64,000 bases of DNA from Balaenoptera acutorostrata (GCF_949987535.1 NC_080067.1:65720128-65784127); one strand, 5' to 3'. Shown: positions 21,986 to 33,605, counted from the first letter of the stretch. The notes: generated by a model from the sequence alone, not told the origin. Program-made: numbers and translations.

Positions 21986-22152
21986 CTTTTCTCCCCTCGT
22001 CCCACGTTCCTTTTACTGTAAGGTGACTTGAAGAAAACCCACTTGACCTAAGCTACCACAATTCAAAATAATGTGAGAAATTAATTAGTAATTATATACA
22101 TATATGTAATATTTTCATAACATTATATTTCCACTTAAATTGTATTAGGTTT

Positions 22153-22502
22153 GTTATGGACTGAATTGTGCCCTCCTCCAAAGTTTAAATGTTGAATCCT
22201 TAGCCCCCAGTGTGACTATATTTGGAGACAAGGCCTTTAAGGAGGTCCTTAAGATTAAATGAGGTCATAAGGGTGGGGCCCTAATCCAATAGGACTGGAG
22301 TTCTTATAAGAAAGATACACCAGATGTGTGCATACACAGAGGGAAGGCCATAAAAAGACACAGTGAGAGGGCTGCCATCTGCAAGCCAGGGAGAGAGGCC
22401 TCAGGAGAAACCAAACCTACCTCCAGAACTGTAAGAAAATACGTTTCTTTGTTTAAGCCACCCAGTCTGTGGTATTTTGTTATGGCAGCCCTAGCACATT
22501 AA
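22153..22502 (+). mobile_element. ERVL-MaLR solo LTR, MLT1A-like
   Basis: The LTR runs from 'TGTTATGGACTGAATTGTGC' (about 22153) to 'GGCAGCCCTAGCACATTAAT' (about 22497). Inside are 'ATATTTGGAGACAAGGCCTT', 'GGTCATAAGGGTGGGGCCCT', 'CAAGCCAGGGAGAGAGGCCT' and 'CCACCCAGTCTGTGGTATTT', the standard MLT1A order. No internal retroviral sequence follows, so it is a solo LTR. The expected 5-bp target duplication is not clear. Confidence 0.88.
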
Positions 22503-23240
22503 TAAGGGCTGGTTCAAGATCAAGCGTTCTGCCTAGTGAGAGCTTTAGAAATGAGCTCTCATTTCTGCCACTAAATGCTAGAAGTAAAGCTATCACATTT
22601 AGCCTATAGTAGGATTGTTCCTTTGGTAAATAACTAGAACTCACAAACAGTCTTTTTGGACAAGAAATATGATTCTTTTTAGCTGGACTCACATATCACA
22701 AGCACATTGCTGCCACCATGGTAGGAAGGCCAACCCAACAGTTCATCTTGTGGGGCAAATCCCTTTGCCTTCATCCTCCCTCTCCAGTCTTCACCACACT
22801 GCATTCATTTTTACAGTCACGTTTTTGTTTGAGAGGAAAAGAATGTAGAAACAGATACATAAGTAGAAATCCATGTTTGTCCAAGAGAAATTGTAGTTAT
22901 GGGTAAAAATGAGTGAGCAGAATTCTACTCCAAGTCTGGTTTGGAAGATGTCAACCAATTTCAGCAACTTGGTGTGTGGAATATTGGATTTATAACATTA
23001 TCCCTTTCACATCCTCATCATCATGTGCGTAGCTCATACCTTAATTTCATGAGTGATTCACCAGAATGAATGTGATGGGAGAAAGTTTTGAGATGGGGCA
23101 CCAGCTGGCTACAGCCTTCCTTCCCTCTTGGCTGTGAGTAAAAAAGAAACATTATAATGACCCAAGCTGCTTTGAGTTAGAGTCTCCATGTGATTCTGGC
23201 TCCCTACTTCCTACCCCATGATGTCTAAATCTTTGGCCTG
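22503..23240. other. Unassigned DNA
   Basis: No gene or repeat recognised; short frames only. Confidence 0.35.
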
Positions 23241-23560
23241 GCTTTTGATGTTCCTCTGCTTATCTATCCCACACAATTCACCCAGACTGATGTCACAGGC
23301 CTTCTCAGCACCATTTCCACCCATTGGGCTCACCCCTGCTGATCCCTTTCCCAGAAATACCCTCCCCCTCATCTAAATTCTGCAATTTTCAAAGCTCACC
23401 TTAAGTCCTATCCCCTCTAAGACACCCACGAAGATAATCGTCTCAATCTTTGCTTTTCCCAAACTGCTTTTGCAATTTGTCATTACCACATAATTAGTAT
23501 CTTATTATACACTCTCTGATCCATAAATTGTCTGTTTTTAACTTTATGCAATACTGGTGG
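23241..23560 (+). mobile_element. Possible L2 relic
   Basis: The CT-rich text 'CCCTGCTGATCCCTTTCCCA', 'AAAGCTCACCTTAAGTCCTA' and 'CCCTCTAAGACACCC' resembles the region of L2 that ends in 'CTCAAATGTCACCTCC...' but is much diverged. Confidence 0.45.
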
Positions 23561-23569
23561 CTACTTAGA

Positions 23570-23795
23570 GGCAGTCCTGCATGGAAGAAAAATTATGGGT
23601 TTTAGAAATAGACAGATCTAGGCTGAAATCCCAGATCTGCCATTTATGAGTTGAGTGACTTGGGTAAGTTCCTCAACCTTCCTAAGCCTTATTGGCTCTG
23701 TCTGTAAACAAGAAAATAGTAATATATTCTAGTGTTCTTGTAAGAATTAAGTTGAATGATCATGTATATGGTGCGCTTCTTTCATTGGTCTTTTT
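23570..23795 (+). mobile_element. MIR-family SINE relic
   Basis: 'AGGCTGAAATCCCAGATCTG' near 23620, 'GAGTTGAGTGACTTGGGTAA' near 23649, 'CCTCAACCTTCCTAAGCC' near 23671 and 'TTGTAAGAATTAAGTTGAAT' near 23739 follow the MIR consensus. Confidence 0.8.
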
Positions 23796-25755
23796 TTCTC
23801 CACCATTAATAGTAAGTTACATAGGCTTTTTCAATTTACAAAGCACTTTTCTTATATATCCTATCATTTACGAGCTCTTTCCTTTGTGGGATGACTCTAA
23901 GACTCTCTCTGGAGTTAAGTTATTCATGCTTTTCATACTGGAACAGCTGGAGGCATACAGGAAACACCGTCCTAACTGGGGCAATTTCAAGCCCATGACA
24001 GGCTGAGACTTCAACTTCCCTCTTCGGAGAGAGAAGGAAGAAGCCAGCAGCAGTGGAGGGGAGCTGGGGAAGCTAATGGGCTATAAGACTGGCTCCTTCA
24101 GGACCTCAGTTTGTCCAATGCATAGTGTACACAGAGTCACTATTTGATCAAAGCTCAGTACCCTAGCAGGTCTAATCTGTTGGGTGGAAATCAGAAATTA
24201 GTTTTAAGGACAGTTGTCAATCAAAGTCATTTGGGTGACAGCACACAGGTCATCAGCCCACTTAAAACATATGCCTTGAAGAGAAGACCAAAACGACAGG
24301 GTCCATGGAGCCAAGCCCTGAAAGATTTAGGAAGGGCATAAACTCGGTCCCAGCCAGAGGCTCTGGGATCTAGCAAAGAGTCCCATTTTCAAGATAACAG
24401 AATCAGAAAGCATGACCAAGGTGATGAAGAGCAGAAAAGGCTAGATCTCAGAGGCCAAATGTGTCCCTGGGCTCTTGGTAGGCAAACCAGACACTAGATT
24501 CACAGTAACAAGACTAATTTCAGGTCCCACCAGCTGGTCACCTGGGCCCTGTTCTCTTTCTTCTGCCTGTGTCCCTTTGAAAGCAGCTGACTACCTGGTA
24601 ACCTTGGCTTGAAGAACCAGCCAAGGTAATAGGCAATAGTCCTTGACTCAGGAATGTACCAGACTTCTCTCTCACTTACCCTTTTTTCCTCCCTGTCTCT
24701 ATATGCCTGACAGTTCCAACTCTGCATATCTATTTCTCCTCCATCTTTGGATAGCTCATTTAAACTGCCTTTTCAGGCTTAGCCCTCTCATACATATGCA
24801 CATCTAAACATGACCCTTGACCCTACATACATGCACTTAGTTTAAAGCAGTGCCTGCCACTCTTGGAAAACGTGTCTGCAGCATTTACTTTCAGCCCTGA
24901 CCATGGTGCCTTCACCCTCTAATTAGAGCTAGCCATCTGGACAGGCCAAGGTTTTCTCTGCTCTGGTTTGGCCCAGGGACTGGACAGGCGGTGGGATGGC
25001 GACTGGCTGAGCCTGCTGTAGAGAACATTAGTGACTCCAGCTGGGAGAGCCAGGACAAGGTCACAACTGACAGACACATAAAAGGTTGTCTTCATCCATT
25101 TTTTGGGAGACAACCATGAACTTAGGAACAATTCTACCCTTGAGAATGGACTGATTCAATTTTCAATTTCAGGCTCTTGCTTGGCTAGCTTCCTTAGCAG
25201 CTAAAATAAGCCATCTGCTTAACTTCCTATGCCCACTTGCTTGCTGGAAGAATTGTTTGTCTACCCTCCCACCTGGCTAAAGTTCACAAAGGAAAGAACT
25301 AAAGATGCCCGGGGACCTTTTCCAATCTCTCCTGAAAGAATCAAAAGGTTTTACTGTTTGGAAATGTATTTCCTGTCTTATTCCTTAGTCACTTTTGGAA
25401 AACATTTCACTGGCTTCATTTTCCATTCAGTAAAACGGAGACGGTCTCCTTGGTATCACAATATGGTAAAAAATATTCTTACAGTTACCTTGATCCCAAA
25501 TTGAGGAGTTTATATCTTCACAGATAAGACTTTCAAAGTAATAACACCATACTGGAACACTTAAAGAATTGTTCCTCTACTGATCTGCACTGCACATAGC
25601 TACTCCTGTGCTCCCTGGAAGGTTAACTACATTTCCATTTCACAGAGAGTACTTCTAGCACATTTGAACTGTGTCCCAATTCTTTAATTCCACAAATTCT
25701 AACTAAAATCCAGGACTTTAAAACAGTACAGCTGGGATAGGGCAAGGAAAATGAC
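23796..25755. other. Long repeat-poor single-copy stretch
   Basis: Nearly 2 kb in which I recognise no interspersed repeat apart from a possible MIR end at 23820-23900. The open frames (up to 104 codons) have no identifiable domain. Absence of repeats over this length in mammalian DNA can reflect constraint or simply decay beyond recognition. Confidence 0.4.
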
Positions 25756-25945
25756 TCCAGCACAAAAACCTTCAATGGTCCCTCATTCCCTACAGCATAA
25801 AATCAGAATTTCCTCATCAAGCACAGGGTATCCTTCCCAGTTTTCCCCCAGGGTAGCTTTCCATCTTTATCCCTTCCACTCTCTTCTGAGTGATTTTTCT
25901 ATCAACATAACATACCAATACCCCATGGAAAGAAAGGTGGCCTCC
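25756..25945 (+). mobile_element. L2-like relic
   Basis: 'AAACCTTCAATGGTCCCTCA' near 25776 and 'CCCTACAGCATAAAATCAGA' near 25788 resemble the L2/CR1 'CCCTTCAATGGCTTCCCATTG ... AGGATAAA' segment. The 131-codon frame that starts at 25751 covers this relic. Confidence 0.5.
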
Positions 25946-26400
25946 CTGCCCCTAAATCCCACGTTTAAGTGTAGTAGTCCATTTCTTGTTAAGGAGATCT
26001 TAACATATCTCTACAAACTGGATAAACTTCATAAACTTCCCTCTGAAACCAAGAATTGCTTCAGAGTGAGAAGTTGTGATGTGGAAAACATTCTAAGATG
26101 TTCTACATTGAGGAAAGAACTTACTCTGGAGCAGAAAGGCAGTTAATCATGAATCCTTGCAAAAATACTTTGTTTCACAGAGAAAATTCTACCGACATCT
26201 CTTTATAGAATTCTTCTAGAATTCTATGAGAACAGAATATAGAGCTGCTCATATACCTGCTCCTTCTTACATCAAACTTCTCCGCACCCCCAAGCTCCAA
26301 ACTTAGAACTAAAATATACTAAATTATTTAATGAGTTTTTAAGGCCCTTATAATATTTGATTCTTGGAGTCTGAGTCCCCCTTCTTAAGGGTACAGTCAC
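25946..26400. other. Unassigned DNA
   Basis: No gene or repeat recognised. A small inverted repeat AGAATTCTTCTAGAATTCT lies at about 26207-26225. Confidence 0.4.
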
Positions 26401-26402
26401 AA

Positions 26403-26453
26403 GTGCGTGTGTATCTGTGCATGTGTGTGCATGTGCACATGTGTTTGAACAGC

Positions 26454-26486
<33 letters not shown>
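26403..26486 (+). repeat. (GT)n microsatellite
   Basis: A perfect (GT)15 occupies 26457-26486, preceded by an imperfect GT/GC-rich lead (26403-26450). The tract is Z-DNA-prone and probably length-variable. Confidence 0.95.
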
Positions 26487-26489
<3 letters not shown>

Positions 26490-27925
26490 GATGGTTGGTA
26501 GGTACATTTTCATGCTTTTGGCCAGACCCTCATGGTCTGTATATGCCATATTGCCTGCTGCTACTAATCCTGGGACCTACCCTAATTCTTGGAGTTCTTG
26601 CCCCATTTTTCATTGTAGGATAACAAGTATCCTGACTGTAATCTATTAATTGAATAATTCAATAAACTTGTTTCCCTCCAGCGCGAGCATATTGTTTGCA
26701 CACAGTGTCATCCTGGGCCCTCCAGCTATGGAAGGCCTGCCAGATATGTTTATTAAACCCCCTGTGCTTGGAAAGAACACAGAAAACTGTCATCTAGAGC
26801 AATACAAAAGTGCCTATCTCAGCTGGAGATCTCGCTGTTATGAATAAAGGAAGAGTTTGTGGTACAGTTTTGAGATGTAAAGAGAAAAAGCTTCCCCATG
26901 GTGCAAATGTGTTGTAACCCTCAGGCGAGAGAAAAGTATTGAATTGTTGCTGGCAGTACAATGTAATTATTGAGTTAGCAGTAGCTATGTTTCTAAGCTT
27001 CTTAAGGTAAAAATCACATTAATTTGGCCTTCTCCAAAGGACATTCCAGGTTGTTAAATGGAACTGTTGAAACATTTTTTCACTAATGAACCTAGCCAAC
27101 GAACAGCCATTTCCACTCAAGTCAAATACTGGGCAAGTTGGCAGTGAAAGAGGAGACGTGCTGCCCTGGAGGCTGCCTTTGTCCGCTTGAGGCCACACTG
27201 CCTTGGGATGTGTTTTCCAGGCTCCCAAGGTGCAGGCATTTGACTTAGGTGGTAACCGAGTGGGAGGCAGGATGGAGACCATGGTGCTGTACTCAGAGGG
27301 TCAAGTGAGTCAGGCGTTGGCCCCTTCCTGCAGGACAGAACTCATGGCGCACCCCCTGAGATGATGTGCATGAGGCCATGAGCTTTCTGAGATGCAAGAC
27401 GCTCTCCTCTAGACAAGCAAAACACTCAGCTCGTGCAAAATGGTGGCTTTTGTCCCTTCGCTCTGGTTCCTCAGGGTTTAAGTGGTTTCTGAGTCACTGC
27501 AGGCCCCGCCCCTGAACGGCACCACCTCTTCCAGAAAGGGAAAAGAGCCAGGGGTGCTCTGTCATCCAAACTCAGATCTGAGGTCGTCCTGTGGCGGTCA
27601 GGTATCACAGTACATTATGCAGGAACCTGTATTCCTGCAATGAGGTCCCCCTCGAAATGTCAACGGGGGAAAAAAAAAATCCGTGCTTCCTGTTGCTAAA
27701 GCAGGGCCGGGCTACTGGGCTTGGTAGGGTCGCTGGAGGTGCCTCTCCTGGAGATCGAGAGGATGATCTTGGCAACCAGGTCAAACTTCTCTGTTGTTTC
27801 CCCTCCTTACTCTACTGGGTGGGATCAGGGCAATGTGCTCAACAAAGGGGATTCATGAATAAGGAAGTAAGGTTGAGGACCCCTTGACTTATGGTTCAGG
27901 ATTAACATGTAACTAATTGATTCAA
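26487..27925. other. Unassigned single-copy DNA with a GC-richer centre
   Basis: No repeat named. At 27290-27560 GC content rises and a GC-box GCCCCGCCCC stands at about 27503, but CpGs are too few for a CpG island and no TATA or exon was seen. The 98-codon frame at 27591-27887 is unrecognised. Confidence 0.4.
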
Positions 27926-27927
27926 AG

Positions 27928-28165
27928 AGGCAGTGTGGTATCATGGAAAGAGCCGACTTTGAAGCCTGGACTAGATTCATATTCTTTAGACTCGTAGACT
28001 TGGGCAAGTCCCTTATCCGCACTGAGTGTCAACTTCAACGTCTATAAACTGAGTTTTAAAAAATGCCTGATTTGTAAGGATTAGATGTAATGCCTGTAAA
28101 GAGACTAGAACCATATCTGGCAAACAGCAGAACTAGTAAATTTAGCTATTATTGCTTTCTTTTTA
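27928..28165 (+). mobile_element. MIR-family SINE relic
   Basis: 'GGCAGTGTGGTATCATGGAA' near 27930, 'GTAGACTTGGGCAAGTCCCT' near 27993, 'TTTGTAAGGATTAGATGTAA' near 28071, 'CTAGTAAATTTAGCTATTAT' near 28133. Nearly full length. Confidence 0.8.
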
Positions 28166-28264
28166 AATTGATTTTTTTTTAAGTAGCTAAAAGACCCAAA
28201 AGAGGGAATCTAGTTTGCAAGGGTGCTCACCTTGCAAAGAGTCTCACAAGCATGTGCTTTGGCC

Positions 28265-28283
28265 GGGGGGGGGGGGGGGGGGG
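28265..28283 (+). repeat. Uninterrupted run of 19 G
   Basis: Nineteen consecutive G residues followed by TGGCTGGGGGG form a strong G-quadruplex candidate on the plus strand. Such a run is also a common place for sequencing or assembly length error. Confidence 0.95.
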
Positions 28284-28289
28284 TGGCTG

Positions 28290-28885
28290 GGGGGTGTCCA
28301 AGAGGTTCTGCCTCAGTTTGGACCAATTGGAACCTTGTTTATAAAGTTCCGCCCGCAGGCTGGCACGCTGCTGACACTGAACCCGAGCATGAGTTGGCAG
28401 GATGACTGTTCAACAGACCTGAGCCAAAAAGCCAGGCGTGAACCCCATGCATACTGTCTACCAGATCCTTCTGTGGCCTTTGGTGTGAGTCATCCATTTG
28501 TTCTTATATACATATTTTTTTAACTGGAAAAAAAAAAAGTGTTTAGCAATAAAGTTTTAAAAGTGCTTTCAAAATACAAAGTCTTTAACATCCATATTGG
28601 GCTAGATGGTTGGAGGTTTTATTAGAGATAATGTGCCCACTATATTCAGCACATTCCTCTGGGCGGGAAGGAGATCTCCAGAGTTCTAAGAGAGGATAGG
28701 ATAAAGAGAGAGAGAATGGCAAAGGAAGAAATTTTCCATTTATGAAATCAATTTCTTCAGAACTCTAGAAAATTGAATTTCTACACTCAGCTAATTTTCC
28801 TAAAGAGAGAGAGAAACTCTCCAGGACTTGTGATAATGCAATACTTTGGTGTTTCAGTACAATGTGATACATTGTTAGAAGGTAG
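28290..28885. other. Unassigned DNA after the G run
   Basis: No gene or repeat recognised. A GAGA-rich patch lies at about 28708-28716 and 28806-28814. Confidence 0.35.
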
Positions 28886-29110
28886 CACCTGAATAACATT
28901 AACTGACAGTCCATCATGTAGCAGACCATTTAGAGACATTGTCTATTTATTGATCTCAATGACCATGCAGGGAGGTAGAGGAACATCCCTATTTTAATGA
29001 TGGGCAAACTGTGTTTCAGAGAGGTGAAATAATCTGGTCACATTCACACCGCTTCTGCTGTTTGACTCCAGATGATGACCTTTCCTTAATATCGTACTGC
29101 CTCTATTAGA
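28886..29110 (-). mobile_element. MIR-family SINE relic
   Basis: 'TGATGGGCAAACTGTGTTTC' near 28999 followed by 'AGAGAGGTGAAATAATCTGG' and 'TTTGACTCCAGATGATGACC' give the antisense MIR core; the 5' side with 'TTGATCTCAATGACCATGCA' agrees. Confidence 0.7.
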
Positions 29111-29740
29111 GCACAAAGGCAAGATTTCTCCTCCTTACCTCTTGGTCGGAGCTTCCCAGCATGCTTTGCAACAGGAGTGTAACAATAGTCCACGCTCAAG
29201 GGAACAAAAGCTGGGATAACTAGGTTACTTACCTTGGTATTATGTGCATGCCCAAATAAAGCTATCTTGCTACAGATGTAACCTTCGATAATTTATTGAT
29301 GTAAAAGTGGCCTCAGGTACCAGGTTTTTGGCAGCTGTTACACTGTCAGAGTACACTGTAGAACATGCCAGCCATGAATATTTTATGTGGAGAAGAAATG
29401 GAAAAATACACCTTTCAATATATCAGTTCCCAGCCCTGATCTTCATTACTGAAATATGAATCGAATCCCATCTCTGAATTTGATCAACCCAAACTGTGCA
29501 AATTCAGCACTCCTTAAATTGGGTTTCAGCAGTGAATTGATTTGAGCCCTAATTTTTGTTGAGCACATCAGCTGTTTATGTCAGCCTGTCCAGTAGTGGT
29601 GGGTTAGTGACCTCAGTGATATGTTGGAAACTACAGACTTAACTGTCAATAGAATCGGCTTGGCCCTTTATTCTTCAGCGGCAGATAAATAGAGCCCCAT
29701 TCAGTTGGTTCATTGTGTAGGGATTTGTTGGAGTTTTATT
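29111..29740. other. Candidate conserved non-coding block
   Basis: No repeat similarity seen. The composition is even, without microsatellites, and AT-rich regulatory-like words occur, such as GATAATTTATTGATG near 29288 and GCAGATAAATAG near 29681. It adjoins the palindromic stretch at 30.1 kb. Conservation cannot be judged from one sequence. Confidence 0.3.
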
Positions 29741-30096
29741 TATGCAGATTTGGAAGCAGTTGGAGATCATCAACATCCAATACACCCTCTGTCAAATATT
29801 TCTCTTCCATTGTTGGGTTATTAAAATATGGGTTGGAAGGTTGGGGGATTCTGTCCTTTTTAGAAGCAAATACTTTAAAAAAATAATCAAAAGGGCATTT
29901 TTTATTTGTATTTTTTTGGTATCCAGGGTACCTCTGAGTAGTAGATTTTTGATCTCTAGCCCATCCTCAAAACTGAAAACCAGTCCTCCATTTCTCCAGG
30001 GCTTACCTTTTCATCACTTGAAGACCAGTGGTTACATGATTTGGATCCACTGAGGAAGGTAGAATGATATCAGTTCAAAAGTATTGGATACCTGTG
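29741..30096. other. Unassigned DNA
   Basis: A 103-codon frame (29742-30053) without recognisable domain; no repeat. Confidence 0.35.
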
Positions 30097-30200
30097 GAGC
30101 ACTTTGCAAGATATTGCAGGATTTTCTGAGCTTTCTATAGAACTACACAGAAGTATTGCTGAGTACTTTGCAATATGAATTCCTGCAATTTGCAGGAATT
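30097..30200. repeat. Perfect 23-bp palindrome beside a short direct repeat
   Basis: AATTCCTGCAA (30178-30188), a single T, and TTGCAGGAATT (30190-30200) form a perfect 11-bp-armed inverted repeat. Just upstream GAGCACTTTGCAA (30097) is repeated as GAGTACTTTGCAA (30161), and ATTGCAGGA (30113-30121) repeats the right arm. No transposon termini were recognised. Confidence 0.85.
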
Positions 30201-31094
30201 TGCCACGCTTTTCAGGTGATCATACTAGGTAAGTGCTTCATTTTTATCTCAACTGGTTTGATTTTGTGCTTTCATTATATTATTGCATTTAGGTTTTGCA
30301 TACTTGGGGGTTTACGGTTTTTTTTTTTAAACCGATCTTTAATCCTATCTCCTCTGATGAGCACCTGACTAAGCTTAGCTATATCTTTAATTGATGCTCT
30401 CTTCAACTCTATATGCTAAATTGCAATTCCATGACCTACTTAAAGAGATAGTTTAATCAATGTACAAGTTACTCTACTTATTTTTAATAAATACCTTTCA
30501 GACTTAGTAAACACCATTAGGGGAAACATGGATGGTTTAAAACAAGATAAGTGACATGTTTCCTCAGATGAAGCCCTTAAATTCATTTAACTAATGAAAT
30601 ACTTATATGACCCTTAGAAAATTAATTTTTGTATAAAGTATGCTTTTGTTTTCAGAATTCTGTAATTGAGCAAGATTCCTTTAAGGCAGATCGAAAGGTA
30701 CACCATTGTCGGCAGCTGTTAAATCTTTGGGTAATATTTAGGTTTCTAAATTTAGAATGCTAAGATAGACCCCCCCCCCCCATTAATATTTGCTATAACC
30801 TAAAATGTATTTATCAAAAGGGAAGAATTCAATTAATATTATACTTTACATTTGAGAATTAAAGCTCTATAGATTTTTTTTAGACATATAAGTAAAGGGA
30901 GTGCCAAATAATTACTGAGTTTTACGGATAAGCCTAAAAGCTTTAATTAAACTACCTAACTTGTAGCCATAAATGAATTCAGATGCTGGGAGAATAAGTT
31001 TCATCACACTTAATTTCTGAGTGATAACCCCCCTGATGACTATCCCTGCTTCATCCCAATGAGAAGGTGATAACTTTGTGTTTTCCTTTTTTGT
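30201..31094. other. Unassigned AT-rich DNA
   Basis: No gene or repeat recognised, apart from a run of 12 C at 30770-30781, which is a possible i-motif and an indel-prone position. Confidence 0.4.
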
Positions 31095-31200
31095 GCCCAA
31101 GTTCTTATAACTAGCTGGTACAGAGACAGAATTAAAACTCAGGTCTTCTGATTCCTAGCCCAGAGGTCTTTCCACAATTGTGCCTTTCTTCAATGTTCTG
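31095..31200 (-). mobile_element. Short MIR relic
   Basis: 'AATTAAAACTCAGGTCTTCT' near 31130 and 'GCCCAGAGGTCTTTCCACAA' match the antisense left part of MIR. Confidence 0.55.
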
Positions 31201-31689
31201 CTTCACCACTGATGTTAAATAAATCAAACATGAATATCTAGTCTATTCAATTTTAGAAGAAGAATAAAAACACACCCTCTTTCCTACCAATCGGCAAGCT
31301 TGGTTTTTTGCACTTGAGTACTAGAGTACTTGGTTGATCAGAAGCAATAAATCTTCAAGGTGTTACGAAAGATCATTAATCACCAGAGTCTATTTTCATG
31401 AAAGAATCATGGGATTTTTCCTGGGAGTTCCAACTTCAATATTCTTTTCTCTTATTCCCATAAATGTACTGATACTGATCAGATATGGATGTAAATTTCG
31501 TATCCCACAAATATGGTTATTTAACTATAGGATTCCTTTAAATGGCAAAAATCCTTAGTGAATTTAAATTATTGTTTGATTCAGAAAATCATCAATACTC
31601 ACAAAAAATATCTATCTCCAGCAGCCCCAAACTCCCACCACTAGTCAAAATTTGAGTTAAGTCACTGAAAAGCTCTCTTTAAATGTCAA
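31201..31689. other. Unassigned DNA
   Basis: A 74-codon frame (31334-31558) shows no domain; no repeat recognised. Confidence 0.35.
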
Positions 31690-31915
31690 TATAATCATAA
31701 TAATAATTACCATTTGTTGAATGCCTACGGAGGGGCAGACTAGATGCTTTACATACATTACATCTTTAATCCCCACGTCTGTCATTCAAAGTCTGCATTA
31801 TTATCCTCATTCTAAAGACAGGATAAGCAACTTGCCCAAGGCCACACAGCTAGTAAGTCCTAGGGCCAAGGCTTGAATCCAGGTCTCTGTGTTTCTGAAG
31901 CCTTTTCATTTCTCC
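31690..31915 (-). mobile_element. MIR-family SINE relic, near full length
   Basis: 'ACCATTTGTTGAATGCCTAC' near 31709, 'TTTACATACATTACATCTTT', 'AACTTGCCCAAGGCCACACA' near 31829 and 'GCTTGAATCCAGGTCTCTGT' near 31871 give the full antisense MIR order. Confidence 0.85.
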
Positions 31916-32554
31916 CTGTAAGACGGAGTAATGAATGCATGAAACTATACTGATCAATGACACTGAGTCCACATTACTTTGAAATTAATGAAGGTCCTGA
32001 AATAATAGCCCTGGGGAAGATGTCACAGATACTTATGGTAGAGTGTGAGGACTTGTCTTCATTTCCTTCATGACTTTACCTCAAGTCCAATGGCTTTGCC
32101 TTCCCCACTCCATATTTTTTGCATTCTTTGGCCTGCCAGGGTAGAAATGGCCCTTTTTGGTTACTCAGTCTATTCCCCTTCATTCAGATGTACGCTTTGA
32201 TGTAGAACCAAAGTCTGAGAATTCCAGCACCATCTGGTGACAAAGAAGGAACAGCCAATCACCACCTGTCAGGCAGTCACAGAGAGAAGAATGACCACAG
32301 CTGAGCCTGCATTGGCCGTGTGTCAGCATGCTCCCCTCCGAGGCTGCACTGCCCTGGGGTGGCCAGGACTCCAGACCTCTGTGCAGTGATTCAGTGTAGG
32401 GTGTAAGATTTCTCACCAAACTCGTATCAGATTTTGCAAGCATGACCAGAGTCCTCGTGTGCCCTCATGCTGTATCCCAACAAGGGTGAGGTGATTTGAT
32501 CGAAAGCATTTTGCAATTTGCGCCACATGGTGGCTGGATGGTTACTGATGATCA
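31916..32554. other. Unassigned DNA
   Basis: No gene or repeat recognised; moderately GC-rich around 32250-32360. Confidence 0.35.
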
Positions 32555-32875
32555 TGGTCTCGGTACTTGCACTTCCCCAGACCTGCCTCTGGATCTTTGC
32601 ACATACTGTTTCCTCTTCCTCGCCTGCTTGCTTCCTGTCCTTCCTTCCATTCTTTATGAGGTTAATGCCCCCACATCCTTCAGGACTTGGCTTAGATGCC
32701 ACTTCTCTGACCCTCAAAGCTGGATTTAATGATTTTCCGTGTGTCACTATAGTAACCCAGTGCCTGCTCTTCTTGCAACAGCTATCACTAATCTCAAAAT
32801 GGCATTTTAAACTATCTTTCTCTCCTAGAAGCCTAAGATCACTGAAGGCAGAGGCTTAGAGACAATGTTGCATCT
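32555..32875 (+). mobile_element. L2 LINE relic
   Basis: 'GGATCTTTGCACATACTGTT' near 32591, 'CATCCTTCAGGACTTGGCTT' near 32674, 'AGATGCCACTTCTCTGACCC' near 32693 and 'ATCACTGAAGGCAGAGGCTT' near 32838 follow the L2 3' order. The overlapping 113- and 77-codon frames lie in this relic. Confidence 0.8.
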
Positions 32876-32879
32876 AATT

Positions 32880-33125
32880 AAGATGGACTCTGGAATCAGA
32901 CAAAACTAGTTTCAAATCCTGACTTCAGCATTTACTTACCTACCTTACTTTGGATAAGGTTAACCTTGGATTAAAGAAGCACCCAGGGCTTCAGCTTCCT
33001 CATCATCAAGACTGTGATGATAGTATAAACTATCTTGTTGAGTTGTTTTGAGGATTAATTGCAACAATGAACATAAAGTACTCCAGACAGTGTTTGGTCT
33101 ATAATACACGTGTAATAAAGGTACA
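32880..33125 (+). mobile_element. MIR-family SINE relic
   Basis: 'GATGGACTCTGGAATCAGAC' near 32882, 'TTTCAAATCCTGACTTCAGC' near 32911, 'TTTTGAGGATTAATTGCAAC' near 33046 and 'CATAAAGTACTCCAGACAGT' follow MIR. Confidence 0.75.
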
Positions 33126-33484
33126 GATATTCTGTAAATTGTTGTACCACATTTCCTACCATAGTGCCTGCTTAATAAAGATATTTGGAATTCAGATTGT
33201 ATTGAGAGCTTGAAAAAGACAGAGCAGTTGATTACATTAACCAGAAGTTCCCCCATTGGATCTTAGAGGGTCTCTGGTCGTTTGTTGTCTTTTCTGTGCC
33301 ACTGTGAATAGCTGATAATTGCTTGTTTAGTGCTAAATCCTCCCATTCAACATCAACAGCTCCCTGCTTTTCTGCTCCAAATTAGCAGGAGAGGGAAGAG
33401 CAAGAGATATAGAAGCTGCAATTGAAGATCAAACCCAAGGTCTATCCAGGGCCCAAAGGACGTATCAATGAGCCCGTCATCCTC
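33126..33484. other. Unassigned DNA
   Basis: No recognisable gene or repeat. Confidence 0.35.
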
Positions 33485-33605
33485 ACGCATGTCAACCATA
33501 CTGCAAGCTCCAAGAGACAGAATTGTCATTTTTGTTCACTATAGCATTGCTAGCATATGTTCTAGGTCTGACACATAGTGCACACTCAATAAATGTTTGC
33601 TGAAT
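33485..33605 (+). mobile_element. L2 LINE terminal fragment
   Basis: 'GCAAGCTCCAAGAGACAGAA', 'TTTTTGTTCACTATAGCATT' and 'GTGCACACTCAATAAATGTT' followed by TGCTGAATGAA are the L2 terminus. Confidence 0.8.

Noticed and set aside
22153..22502. Active endogenous retrovirus
   Set aside because: Only a solo, diverged MaLR LTR is present; no gag, pol or env sequence adjoins it.
27500..27515. GC-box promoter
   Set aside because: A single GCCCCGCCCC without CpG island, TATA, initiator or downstream exon is not enough.
32427..32859. Overlapping 106-, 77- and 113-codon frames
   Set aside because: They coincide largely with an L2 relic, and three overlapping frames in both directions argue against coding.
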